From Fluviibacter sp964498255 (GTDB lineage: Bacteria > Pseudomonadota > Gammaproteobacteria > Burkholderiales > Rhodocyclaceae): a DNA stretch of 5,279 nt. The notes beneath the pieces were generated by a model that was given only the letters and a program-made list of their open reading frames with translations, searched no databases and had not been told where the DNA came from. The stretch is taken from assembly GCA_964498255.1 (NCBI GenBank), contig CAZCGW010000059.1, positions 1 to 5,279 of the forward strand, read 5' to 3'. Both the position numbers and the translations under genes were made by a program. Below, in pieces: positions 1 through 5,121 of this stretch; within the stretch, counting starts at the first letter, position 1, and every line of letters begins with the position of its first letter.

Positions 1-436
1 AAGCTGCTTCGATCGAGCCGCCAGCGGCTTCGATGGCTGCCTTGGCACCCTTGGTAGCGGCGATGCCCTTGAGCACAACCTTACGGCTGATTTCACCAGA
101 CAGCACAACTTTGGCCGACAGAGCTAGCGACGATACGACGCCACACTGCTTGAGCACAGCCAAGTCGATATCATCAACTGGCATGTTTTGCAGATCGCCC
201 AAGCGGATTTCAGCAACACGCGCACGTGTCAACGAAACGAAACCACGCTTTGGCAGGCGACGATGCAGCGGCATTTGACCGCCTTCGAAACCAACCTTGT
301 GGTAACCGCCGGTGCGCGACTTCTGACCCTTGTGACCACGGCCCGAAGTTTTGCCCAGACCGCTGCCGATGCCGCGACCAACGCGCTTTGCAGCGTGTTT
401 GGCACCAGCACCCGGTTTAATGGTATTGAGTTCCAT
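1..436 (-). CDS. rplO: 50S ribosomal protein L15 (complete except for the stop codon)
   Basis: 145 codons are visible from the ATG at 436 to base 2; the last base of the window gives a T that would begin the next codon, consistent with a stop just outside, since family members are about 143-145 aa. It starts MELNTIKPGAGAKHAAKRVG, followed by the glycine/lysine-rich extension RGIGSGLGKTSGRGHKGQKS (residues 21-40), the conserved GGYHKVGFEGGQMPLHRRLP (43-62), and KGAKAAIEAAGGSIEAA at the end. The N-terminal extension threads into 23S rRNA; L15 is a mid-to-late assembly protein of the 50S. SD AGAGGA lies 4 nt before the ATG. secY would be expected next in the spc order, beyond the window. Confidence 0.96.
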   Translation of the reverse strand, partial: MELNTIKPGAGAKHAAKRVGRGIGSGLGKTSGRGHKGQKSRTGGYHKVGFEGGQMPLHRRLPKRGFVSLTRARVAEIRLGDLQNMPVDDIDLAVLKQCGVVSSLALSAKVVLSGEISRKVVLKGIAATKGAKAAIEAAGGSIEAA

Positions 437-445
437 AGCTTCCTC

Positions 446-631
446 TTAGACGCTTTCGCTCTTCACGAGGTATTGCACCTTGTGAATCATGCCGCGTACA
501 GCCGGGGTATCTTCCAGCACAGCGGTCGAGTTAACACGGCCCAGACCCAGACCACGCACTGTTGCGCGGTGGTCTTGCTTGGTGCCGATAACGCTCTTGA
601 CGAGCGTAACCTTGAGTTTTTTATTCGACAT
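446..631 (-). CDS. rpmD: 50S ribosomal protein L30
   Basis: Complete 61-aa L30 (E. coli 59). It starts MSNKKLKVTLVKSVIGTKQD and contains the L30 motif region HRATVRGLGLGRVNSTAVLE (residues 21-40), with the one-domain length of bacterial L30 and a GMIHKVQYLVK end. L30 is a small late-binding 23S rRNA protein on the subunit surface, not essential in several bacteria. It lies 3 bp after rpsE, whose final GGGG acts as SD, and its own stop is within TAAGAGGA, the SD of rplO. The rpsE-rpmD-rplO order is canonical. Confidence 0.97.
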   Translation of the reverse strand: MSNKKLKVTLVKSVIGTKQDHRATVRGLGLGRVNSTAVLEDTPAVRGMIHKVQYLVKSESV

Positions 632-634
632 GAC

Positions 635-1162
635 TTACCCCAGAATTTCTTCGATGGTCTTGCCACGCTTGGCAGCAACTTCCGACGGCGTGTTCATGGA
701 CTTCAGGCCATTCAGGGTTGCGCGAATAACGTTGTACGGGTTTGTCGAGCCAAGGCACTTGGCAACAACGTTGGTAATACCAACGACTTCGAACACGTTA
801 CGCACTGCACCACCGGCGATGATTCCGGTACCTTCTGGTGCCGGTTGAATGATCACTTTAGCTGCGCCATGACGACCCATCAGCGTGTGCTGAACGGTAC
901 CGTTCTTTAGCGAGACTTTGAACAGGCGGCGGCGGGCTTCTTCCATGGCTTTTTGAACTGCCAATGGCACTTCGCGAGCCTTGCCTTTGCCCATACCGAC
1001 ACCACCGTCACCGTCACCGACTACTGTCAGCGCGGCGAAGCTCATGATGCGGCCACCCTTTACGGTCTTGCTAACGCGGTTGATGGCAACCATCTTCTCG
1101 CGCAGGCCAGACTCATCACGCTCTTCCGCTTGTTGCGGTTTGCGACTTTGTGCTTTCGCCAT
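635..1162 (-). CDS. rpsE: 30S ribosomal protein S5
   Basis: Complete 175-aa S5 (E. coli 167; the extra residues are a charged N-terminal extension). The S5 N-terminal RNA-binding domain reads RVSKTVKGGRIMSFAALTVV (residues 29-48) followed by a glycine-rich GDGDGGVGMGKGKAREVP (49-66); the C-terminal domain includes GTGIIAGGAVRNVFEVVGI. S5 lies at the mRNA entry and the 30S body-head interface and affects decoding fidelity. The VSKTVKGGR loop, where known spectinomycin-resistance changes fall, looks intact. The ATG at 1162 has SD GAGGAT 5 nt upstream. The gene ends CTG GGG TAA, providing the SD of rpmD 3 bp on. Confidence 0.97.
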   Translation of the reverse strand: MAKAQSRKPQQAEERDESGLREKMVAINRVSKTVKGGRIMSFAALTVVGDGDGGVGMGKGKAREVPLAVQKAMEEARRRLFKVSLKNGTVQHTLMGRHGAAKVIIQPAPEGTGIIAGGAVRNVFEVVGITNVVAKCLGSTNPYNVIRATLNGLKSMNTPSEVAAKRGKTIEEILG

Positions 1163-1186
1163 AGTTATCCTCGATTCCTACGCGGC

Positions 1187-1543
1187 TTAGAACTTGAGAC
1201 CGTTTTCACGGGCAGCTTCAGCCAGGGCCTTGACTCGGCCGTGGTACTTGAAACCCGAACGATCAAAAGCAACTTCTTCGACACCTGCCTTGCGGGCACG
1301 CTCAGCAACCAGCTTGCCAACCGTTTGTGCAGCAGCAACGTTACCGCCGTTTGGAACATCCTTACGGATTTCCGTTTCTACGGTGGAGGCAGCAGCCAGT
1401 ACTTTGCCGCCACAAGCCGAGATGACTTGCGCGTAAATGTGCTGATTGGTGCGGAAAACGCTCAGACGCACGGCCTTCAGGCCAGCGATGCGGGCACGTG
1501 CCTGACGGGCACGGCGCAGACGCGACTGTTTCTTATCTTTCAT
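1187..1543 (-). CDS. rplR: 50S ribosomal protein L18
   Basis: Complete 118-aa L18 (E. coli 117). It has a very basic N-terminus (MKDKKQSRLRRARQARARIA), the RLSVFRTNQHIYAQVI strand region at 26-41, and the conserved FDRSGFKYHGRVKALAEAAR at 93-112, ending ENGLKF. L18 binds 5S rRNA and, with L5, attaches the 5S particle to the central protuberance. The SD TAAGGGTG is fused to the rplF stop. The 24-bp gap to rpsE is the longest inside spc but contains only that gene's SD. Confidence 0.97.
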   Translation of the reverse strand: MKDKKQSRLRRARQARARIAGLKAVRLSVFRTNQHIYAQVISACGGKVLAAASTVETEIRKDVPNGGNVAAAQTVGKLVAERARKAGVEEVAFDRSGFKYHGRVKALAEAARENGLKF

Positions 1544-1552
1544 GAGGCACCC

Positions 1553-2086
1553 TTACTTCTTCTTGGTTTCCTTGAGGATGACGACCTCATCGGCGTAACG
1601 CACACCCTTGCCCTTGTAAGGCTCTGGCTTGCGGTAAGCACGAATTTCGGCAGCAACCTGACCTACTTGTTGCTTGTCGATCCCCTTGATCAGGACTTCG
1701 GTTTGCGACGGGGTTTCCACTTTGACGCCAGCAGGCATCTTGTGGGCAACCGGGTGCGAGAAACCGAGCGAAAGGTTCAGTGTGTCGCCCTGGGCAGCGG
1801 CACGATAGCCCACGCCAACCAGAGTGAGTTTCTTTTCGAAACCCTGGGACACGCCATTGACCAGATTGGCCAGAAGAGCGCGGGTGGTGCCTGACAGTGC
1901 GTTTGCATTTTCTGCACCAGCAACTGCTTTAACGACCAACTGCTCACCTTCAACCAACACGTCAACTGCCGCGCTACGATTCAGCGTCAGCGAACCCAGC
2001 GGGCCCTTAACGGTGACTTGCGTACCAGCGAGGTTGACTTCAACACCTTTAGGCAGTGCGATTGGATTCTTAGCTACACGAGACAT
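1553..2086 (-). CDS. rplF: 50S ribosomal protein L6
   Basis: Complete 177-aa L6 (E. coli 177). It starts MSRVAKNPIALPKGVEV, has two similar alpha/beta domains (about 1-80 and 81-177), and carries the L6 signature PEPYKGKGVRY at residues 154-164, ending in a basic ETKKK tail. L6 binds 23S rRNA near the sarcin-ricin loop and the factor-binding site. The frame continues upstream to 2143 inside rpsH, but the ATG at 2086 has an excellent SD (GGGAGGAT) overlapping the rpsH stop (TAAGGGAGG) and gives the family N-terminus. The gap to rpsH is 13 bp and to rplR 9 bp. Confidence 0.97.
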   Translation of the reverse strand: MSRVAKNPIALPKGVEVNLAGTQVTVKGPLGSLTLNRSAAVDVLVEGEQLVVKAVAGAENANALSGTTRALLANLVNGVSQGFEKKLTLVGVGYRAAAQGDTLNLSLGFSHPVAHKMPAGVKVETPSQTEVLIKGIDKQQVGQVAAEIRAYRKPEPYKGKGVRYADEVVILKETKKK

Positions 2087-2099
2087 GTCGAATCCTCCC

Positions 2100-2495
2100 T
2101 TACGCCACGTAGCAGAGCACTTCGCCGCCGACATTGGCTGCACGGGCGCTACGATCAGTCATCACGCCTTGCGGTGTGGAGACAATCGCGATGCCCAGGC
2201 CATTCATGACGCGGGGAATGTCAGCAGACGGTTTGTAGACACGCAGGCCAGGGCGCGAGACGCGTTCAATGCGCTCAATCACCGGGCGACCAGCGTAGTA
2301 CTTCAGACCAATTTCTAGTTCCGGCTTGGCAGCTTCACCACGCACGGCAAAATCCTCAACGTAACCTTCATCCTTGAGCACTTTTGCAACGGCTACTTTA
2401 AGCTTGGAGGAGGGCATACGCACCACCAGCTTTTGTGCCATTTGCGCATTGCGGATGCGGGTCAGCATATCGGCGATCGGATCACTCATTGCCAT
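2100..2495 (-). CDS. rpsH: 30S ribosomal protein S8
   Basis: Complete 131-aa S8 (E. coli 130). It begins MAMSDPIADMLTRIRNAQ and ends with the S8 signature STPQGVMTDRSARAANVGGE (residues 106-125) plus VLCYVA. S8 is a primary binder of the 16S rRNA central domain, essential for platform assembly. In E. coli it also represses its own operon by binding spc mRNA near the rplE start; whether this holds here cannot be read from the sequence. Two in-frame ATGs compete (2495 and 2489). The strong SD AGGAGG at 2508-2503 is 7 nt from the first and 13 nt from the second, so the first is chosen. Confidence 0.97.
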   Translation of the reverse strand: MAMSDPIADMLTRIRNAQMAQKLVVRMPSSKLKVAVAKVLKDEGYVEDFAVRGEAAKPELEIGLKYYAGRPVIERIERVSRPGLRVYKPSADIPRVMNGLGIAIVSTPQGVMTDRSARAANVGGEVLCYVA

Positions 2496-2510
2496 ATCAA
2501 ATCCTCCTGC

Positions 2511-2816
2511 TTACCAGCTGGCCTTGATCACGCCCGGGATTTCTCCCTTAAAGGCGAGCTCACGGATCTTGTGACGACACAGACCGAATTTACGGAATGT
2601 GCCACGGGGACGGCCCGTCAACTGACAGCGGTTGCGGGTACGGGTTGGGTTAGCGTTACGCGGCAGCAATTGCAGCTTCAGGCGGGCTTCGTAACGCGCT
2701 TCGTCGGTTTGCGACTGGTCGTTAATGATTGCCTGCAGGGCTTCACGCTTCTTGGCGAATTTCGCAACAAGCGCGCGACGCTTCGCTTCACGATTGATCA
2801 GGGCTGTTTTGGCCAT
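2511..2816 (-). CDS. rpsN: 30S ribosomal protein S14, zinc-independent long form
   Basis: Complete 101-aa S14 (E. coli 101). The N-terminal half is helical and basic (INREAKRRALVAKFAKKREAL) and the C-terminal S14 motif reads NRCQLTGRPRGTFRKFGLCR at residues 62-81, ending GEIPGVIKASW. The two cysteines (64 and 80) are not arranged as the paired CxxC motifs of zinc-binding S14, and the length is that of the cysteine-poor form. S14 belongs to the 30S head, assembling late near S3 and S10. The SD TGAGGCG overlaps the rplE stop, and the gap is 7 bp. Confidence 0.97.
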   Translation of the reverse strand: MAKTALINREAKRRALVAKFAKKREALQAIINDQSQTDEARYEARLKLQLLPRNANPTRTRNRCQLTGRPRGTFRKFGLCRHKIRELAFKGEIPGVIKASW

Positions 2817-2823
2817 AATCGCC

Positions 2824-3363
2824 TCAATTCTTGAAAGGGAACTTGAAGGCAGTCAGCAGAGCCTTGGCTTCGCTGTCATTCTTCGCGGTTGTCGTGATGC
2901 TGATATTCATCCCGCGGAGAGCATCGATCTTGTCGTACTCGATTTCCGGGAAAATGATCTGCTCTTTGACACCCATGTTGTAGTTACCACGGCCATCAAA
3001 ACCCTTGCCCTGAATACCACGGAAGTCGCGCACACGTGGCAGAGCCACGGTAACCAGACGATCCAGGAATTCGAACATGCGCGGACCGCGCAGGGTCACC
3101 ATGCAGCCAATCGGGTAGTTATCACGAATCTTGAAGCCGGCGATCGACTTACGCGACAGTGTAACTACAGGCTTTTGGCCAGCAATTTTGGTCAGGTCGG
3201 AAACGGCATGCTCAAGAACCTTCTTGTCAGCAACGGCTTCACCGACACCCATGTTCAGGGTGATCTTGGTGATGCGCGGTACTTCCATAGGCGACTTGAA
3301 GCTGAATTCTTTCATCAGCGCCGGGGCGACCGTATTTTTGTAAAAATCTTGCAAACGTGACAT
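2824..3363 (-). CDS. rplE: 50S ribosomal protein L5
   Basis: Complete 179-aa L5 (E. coli 179). It starts MSRLQDFYKNTVAPALMKEF and carries the L5 signature around residues 31-45 (ITKITLNMGVGEAVA), plus RDNYPIGCMVTLRGPRMFEF in the middle and GMNISITTTAK near the end. L5 binds 5S rRNA with L18 and contacts P-site tRNA and the small-subunit head. The frame stays open upstream to 3456, but that would overlap rplX by 83 bp; the ATG at 3363 has an SD (AAGGGGAT) at the right distance and the family N-terminus. In E. coli the start region of this gene is where S8 represses spc translation. It is the only complete gene here that stops with TGA, again fused to a GAGG-type SD. Confidence 0.97.
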   Translation of the reverse strand: MSRLQDFYKNTVAPALMKEFSFKSPMEVPRITKITLNMGVGEAVADKKVLEHAVSDLTKIAGQKPVVTLSRKSIAGFKIRDNYPIGCMVTLRGPRMFEFLDRLVTVALPRVRDFRGIQGKGFDGRGNYNMGVKEQIIFPEIEYDKIDALRGMNISITTTAKNDSEAKALLTAFKFPFKN

Positions 3364-3373
3364 GCGGATCCCC

Positions 3374-3691
3374 TTATGCCTCAACCTGTTCGCCGTTCGA
3401 CTTGAACACGCGAACCTTGCGACCATCGTCGAGCACCTTGAAGCCGACGCGGTCACCCTTGCCTGCTTTGGCGTTCCACAGAGCCAGGTTGGAAACCTGA
3501 ATCGGCATGTCCTTGTCTACGAGGCCACCTGGCGTACCCAGCATTGGGTTCGGCTTGGTTGCCTTTTTGACACGATTAATGCCTTCTACAACAACGCGGT
3601 CAGCGTCGACGCGGAGAACAACGGTGCCACGACGGCCCTTGTCCTTACCGGTGGTGACGATAACTTCGTCGCCTTTACGAATCTTATCCAT
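3374..3691 (-). CDS. rplX: 50S ribosomal protein L24
   Basis: Complete 105-aa L24 (E. coli 104). A KOW motif occupies residues 4-30 (IRKGDEVIVTTGKDKGRRGT), followed by the typical VEGINRVKKATKPNP and the PIQVSNLALWN segment at 63-73. L24 binds near the 5' end of 23S rRNA and is one of the two assembly-initiator proteins of the 50S subunit; it later lies near the tunnel exit. The SD AAGGA overlaps the rplN stop (gap 12 bp), and the gene's own stop begins TAAGGGG, the SD of rplE 10 bp ahead. Confidence 0.97.
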   Translation of the reverse strand: MDKIRKGDEVIVTTGKDKGRRGTVVLRVDADRVVVEGINRVKKATKPNPMLGTPGGLVDKDMPIQVSNLALWNAKAGKGDRVGFKVLDDGRKVRVFKSNGEQVEA

Positions 3692-3703
3692 TTGGCGGCT
3701 TCC

Positions 3704-4072
3704 TTATAGGACTTCAGGAGCGAGCGAAACGATCTTCATGAAACGCTCCGAGCGCAGCTCACGGGTTACCGGCCCGAAGATACGGGTACCGATTGGTTCG
3801 AGCTTGTTGTTGAGCAGGACGGCAGCGTTGCCATCAAACTTAACGAGCGAACCATCGGGGCGGCGAACACCCTTGGCGGTGCGAACGACGACGGCGTTAT
3901 AGACGTCACCCTTCTTCACGCGGCCACGCGGCGCTGCATCTTTGATCGACACCTTGATGATGTCGCCAATGCCGGCATAACGGCGCTTTGAGCCGCCCAG
4001 CACTTTGATACACATTACAGAACGAGCGCCGGTGTTATCGGCGACGTCCAGCATCGACTGCATCTGAATCAT
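3704..4072 (-). CDS. rplN: 50S ribosomal protein L14
   Basis: Complete 122-aa L14 (E. coli 123), the first gene of spc. It reads MIQMQSMLDVADNTGARSVM, then the conserved GGSKRRYAGIGDIIKVSIKD (residues 26-45), and ends GPVTRELRSERFMKIVSLAP plus EVL, nearly identical to E. coli at that end. L14 binds 23S rRNA next to L19 and forms intersubunit bridges; it is the docking site of the silencing factor RsfS in bacteria where that is known. The frame is open upstream to a TTG at 4084 and a second ATG at 4075. I chose the ATG at 4072 because family members start MIQ and the GGAG is then 6 nt away. Stop TAA is fused to the next SD (TAAGGA). Confidence 0.97.
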   Translation of the reverse strand: MIQMQSMLDVADNTGARSVMCIKVLGGSKRRYAGIGDIIKVSIKDAAPRGRVKKGDVYNAVVVRTAKGVRRPDGSLVKFDGNAAVLLNNKLEPIGTRIFGPVTRELRSERFMKIVSLAPEVL

Positions 4073-4184
4073 CATTAACTCCAACTTGTCCCGCTACCAA
4101 CAGATGGCGCACGGGCAGTCTTGGGTTTCAACACTTACTGCATCCGAGATTGCACAGTTGTGCAATGCAAGGTTACAGCGAAAG
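4073..4184 (-). promoter_or_regulatory. Predicted 5' leader of the rplN (spc) transcript
   Basis: About 110 nt between the predicted transcription start and the rplN ATG with no credible coding sequence. It includes the inverted repeat at 4149-4166 and the SD GGAG (4082-4079). The GGAG is 6 nt from the ATG at 4072 but only 3 nt from the one at 4075, which decides the rplN start. Apart from the repeat I see no strong hairpin or riboswitch-like architecture by eye. Confidence 0.6.
4149..4166. repeat. 8-bp inverted repeat ATTGCACA-N2-TGTGCAAT in the rplN leader
   Basis: Arms at 4149-4156 and 4159-4166 are perfect reverse complements separated by GT. The repeat lies roughly 18-36 nt downstream of the predicted spc transcription start. 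It could be a DNA operator for a dimeric regulator or a short RNA hairpin with a very tight loop. It is followed within four bases by another TGCAA (4166-4170 region). No known binding motif is recognised with confidence. Confidence 0.6.
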
Positions 4185-4185
4185 A

Positions 4186-4213
4186 GGCCGGATTATAACG
4201 AACTAATCCGGCC
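4186..4213. repeat. Perfect 10-bp inverted repeat enclosing the -10 box
   Basis: Arms GGCCGGATTA (4186-4195) and TAATCCGGCC (4204-4213) are exact reverse complements around an 8-base centre. The left arm contains the discriminator and four of the six bases of the -10 box, and the right arm lies in the promoter spacer. In RNA reading through from rpsQ it would form a GC-rich stem followed by UCUUUCG, which could help terminate S10 transcripts. As DNA it could be an operator. RNA started at the predicted promoter would lack most of it. Either role is inference. Confidence 0.65.
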
Positions 4214-4220
4214 GTTGCAA
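4192..4220 (-). promoter_or_regulatory. Predicted sigma70 promoter of the spc operon (upstream of rplN)
   Basis: On the minus strand: -35 TTGCAA (4220-4215, 4 of 6 consensus), spacer of exactly 17 bp (4214-4198), -10 TATAAT (4197-4192, perfect consensus). The following CCGGCC is a GC-rich discriminator of the kind associated with stringent (ppGpp/DksA) control of ribosomal genes. Transcription should start near 4185-4183, giving a leader of about 110 nt before the rplN ATG. E. coli also has a separate spc promoter between rpsQ and rplN, which supports the call. The start point is predicted. Confidence 0.85.
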
Positions 4221-4250
4221 GAGGCAAAACAGGTTTTGCCTCTTTTTTCT
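4219..4250 (+). terminator. 12-bp hairpin with T-tract after rpsQ; terminator-like, T-tract on the + strand
   Basis: Perfect inverted repeat: AAGAGGCAAAAC (4219-4230), spacer AG, GTTTTGCCTCTT (4233-4244). On the + strand it runs directly into six Ts (4243-4248), the classic layout of an intrinsic terminator, but that direction is antisense to all genes here. On the coding (minus) strand the hairpin is preceded by A6 and followed only by GCAACGG, so it is a weak intrinsic terminator for S10 mRNA; it could instead act as an mRNA 3'-end stabiliser. The arm overlaps the predicted -35 box of the spc promoter by two bases. The hairpin is certain from the sequence; function and direction are inferred. 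Confidence 0.7.
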
Positions 4251-4516
4251 TACAGAACCTCGGCGCGCTCCAGCAACTTGGCGATCTGCCAGGTCTTGGT
4301 GCGGGACATCGGGCGGCATTCAACGATCTGGACGAGGTCGCCCGTTTTAGCATCGTTGTTTGCGTTGTGCGCGTGATATTTCTTCGAGCGCGTGATGACC
4401 TTGCCGTACATCGGGTGCTTAACGCGACGCTCGACCAGCACAGTGGCTGTTTCTTGCATCTTGTCGCTAACCACACGACCCACGAGGGTGCGGTTGCTAC
4501 CAGTCTTATCAGTCAT
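4250..4516 (-). CDS. rpsQ: 30S ribosomal protein S17
   Basis: Complete 88-aa S17 (E. coli 84). The OB-fold protein shows LVGRVVSDKMQETATVLVER near the N-terminus, KHPMYGKVI at about 33-41, and the family signature GDLVQIVECRPMSRTKTW at 59-76. S17 is a primary 16S rRNA binder of the 30S body that is needed early in assembly. An in-gene SD (AAAGGG, last codons of rpmC) lies 8 nt before the ATG. This is the last gene of the S10 operon; a 177-bp gap with a hairpin and a promoter follows. The TAA stop lies immediately before the A-tract and hairpin at 4219-4249. Confidence 0.98.
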   Translation of the reverse strand: MTDKTGSNRTLVGRVVSDKMQETATVLVERRVKHPMYGKVITRSKKYHAHNANNDAKTGDLVQIVECRPMSRTKTWQIAKLLERAEVL

Positions 4517-4518
4517 GA

Positions 4519-4704
4519 TTAGACCCTTTCACGGAGAATGGTGCGCACGCGAGCGATGTCGCGACGTACCTTGCCGAGCTGGCTGGTGTTGCTCAGCTGC
4601 TGCGTGCCCTTCTGCATACGCAGAGAAAATTGGGCCTTCAGCAGGTCGAGCAGTTCTTGCTTGAGCTCGTCGTTCGATTTGTTTCTGAGTTCAGTTGCTT
4701 TCAT
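4519..4704 (-). CDS. rpmC: 50S ribosomal protein L29
   Basis: Complete 61-aa protein of normal length for L29 (about 60-66 aa). It begins MKATELRNKSNDELKQELLD, is almost wholly helical in character, and carries the L29 signature KVRRDIARVRTIL at residues 45-57. L29 is a two-helix hairpin at the polypeptide exit tunnel beside L23, where nascent-chain factors such as trigger factor and SRP dock. The start follows the rplP stop by 3 bp and the stop is only 2 bp before the rpsQ start. The SD-like GGGG is contributed by the last codons of rplP. The position between rplP and rpsQ is invariant in proteobacterial S10 clusters and confirms the identification. Confidence 0.97.
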   Translation of the reverse strand: MKATELRNKSNDELKQELLDLLKAQFSLRMQKGTQQLSNTSQLGKVRRDIARVRTILRERV

Positions 4705-4707
4705 CTC

Positions 4708-5121
4708 TTACCCCAGGTGGCGAGTAACGAAGATCGTGCGCAATGGCAGCTTGGCAGCAGCCAGCTTGAATGCTTCACGAGCCAGCGCCTCATTGACGCC
4801 ATCCATTTCGTACAGAACCTTACCCGGCTGAATTTCAGCAACGTAGTACTCCGGATTGCCCTTACCGTTACCCATACGGACTTCGGCTGGCTTCTTGGAG
4901 ATCGGTTTGTCCGGGAACACACGGATCCAGATACGACCGCCACGCTTGATGTGACGGGTCATGGCGCGACGGGCTGCTTCGATCTGGCGAGCCGTCAGAC
5001 GGCCGCGATCGGTTGACTTCAGGCCGAATTCGCCGAAGGCAACGGTAGCACCGCGGGTCGCCAGGCCGGTGTTACGGCCTTTCTGTTCCTTGCGGTATTT
5101 ACGACGTGCGGGTTGCAGCAT
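4708..5121 (-). CDS. rplP: 50S ribosomal protein L16
   Basis: Complete 137-aa L16 (E. coli 136). It starts MLQPARRKYRKEQKGRN and carries the family signature RMGNGKGNPEYYVAEIQPG at residues 82-100. L16 binds 23S rRNA near the A-site tRNA elbow and the peptidyl-transferase centre and is a late assembly protein. Arg82 in the RMG motif lines up with E. coli Arg81, which is hydroxylated by an oxygenase there; whether that happens here is unknown. The family's frequent Trp in EYWV is Tyr here. The ATG at 5121-5119 is overlapped by the rpsC stop (TAATG), with the SD-like GGCAGG lying inside the rpsC coding end. The gene ends CTG GGG TAA, which also supplies the SD for rpmC three bases further on. 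Confidence 0.98.
   Translation of the reverse strand: MLQPARRKYRKEQKGRNTGLATRGATVAFGEFGLKSTDRGRLTARQIEAARRAMTRHIKRGGRIWIRVFPDKPISKKPAEVRMGNGKGNPEYYVAEIQPGKVLYEMDGVNEALAREAFKLAAAKLPLRTIFVTRHLG

Noticed and set aside
188..910. 240-aa open frame on the + strand
   Set aside because: Antisense shadow of rplO, rpmD and rpsE with no recognisable motifs and no promoter or SD of note.
953..1894. 313-aa open frame on the + strand
   Set aside because: It lies fully antisense across rpsE, rplR and rplF, has no family-like sequence, and is a by-product of codon usage on the coding strand.
2087..2143. Upstream start of rplF giving 196 aa
   Set aside because: The extension overlaps rpsH and does not resemble L6, while a strong SD serves the ATG at 2086.
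2511..2816. Zinc-binding S14
   Set aside because: Only two cysteines, 16 residues apart and without CxxC pairs, and the length is that of the zinc-independent form.
2725..3360. 211-aa open frame on the + strand
   Set aside because: Antisense to rpsN and rplE; composition follows the complementary codons of those genes.
3363..3372. GGATCC palindrome before rplE as an operator
   Set aside because: Six bases in the SD-start spacer are expected by chance and nothing extends the symmetry.
3364..3456. Upstream start of rplE giving 210 aa
   Set aside because: It would overlap rplX by 83 bp and add residues absent from L5; the SD supports 3363.
4073..4084. Upstream starts for rplN (TTG at 4084, ATG at 4075)
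   Set aside because: The TTG overlaps the SD itself and the 4075 ATG is only 3 nt from GGAG; the ATG at 4072 fits both the spacing and the family start MIQ.
4135..4143. Three-codon upstream ORF ATG CAG TAA in the rplN leader
   Set aside because: No SD precedes it, and such minimal ORFs arise by chance; nothing supports translation.
4135..4476. 113-aa frame on the minus strand running through rpsQ into the leader
   Set aside because: Out of frame with rpsQ and starting inside it, with a Cys/Arg/Ser-rich sequence typical of a shifted frame of a real gene.
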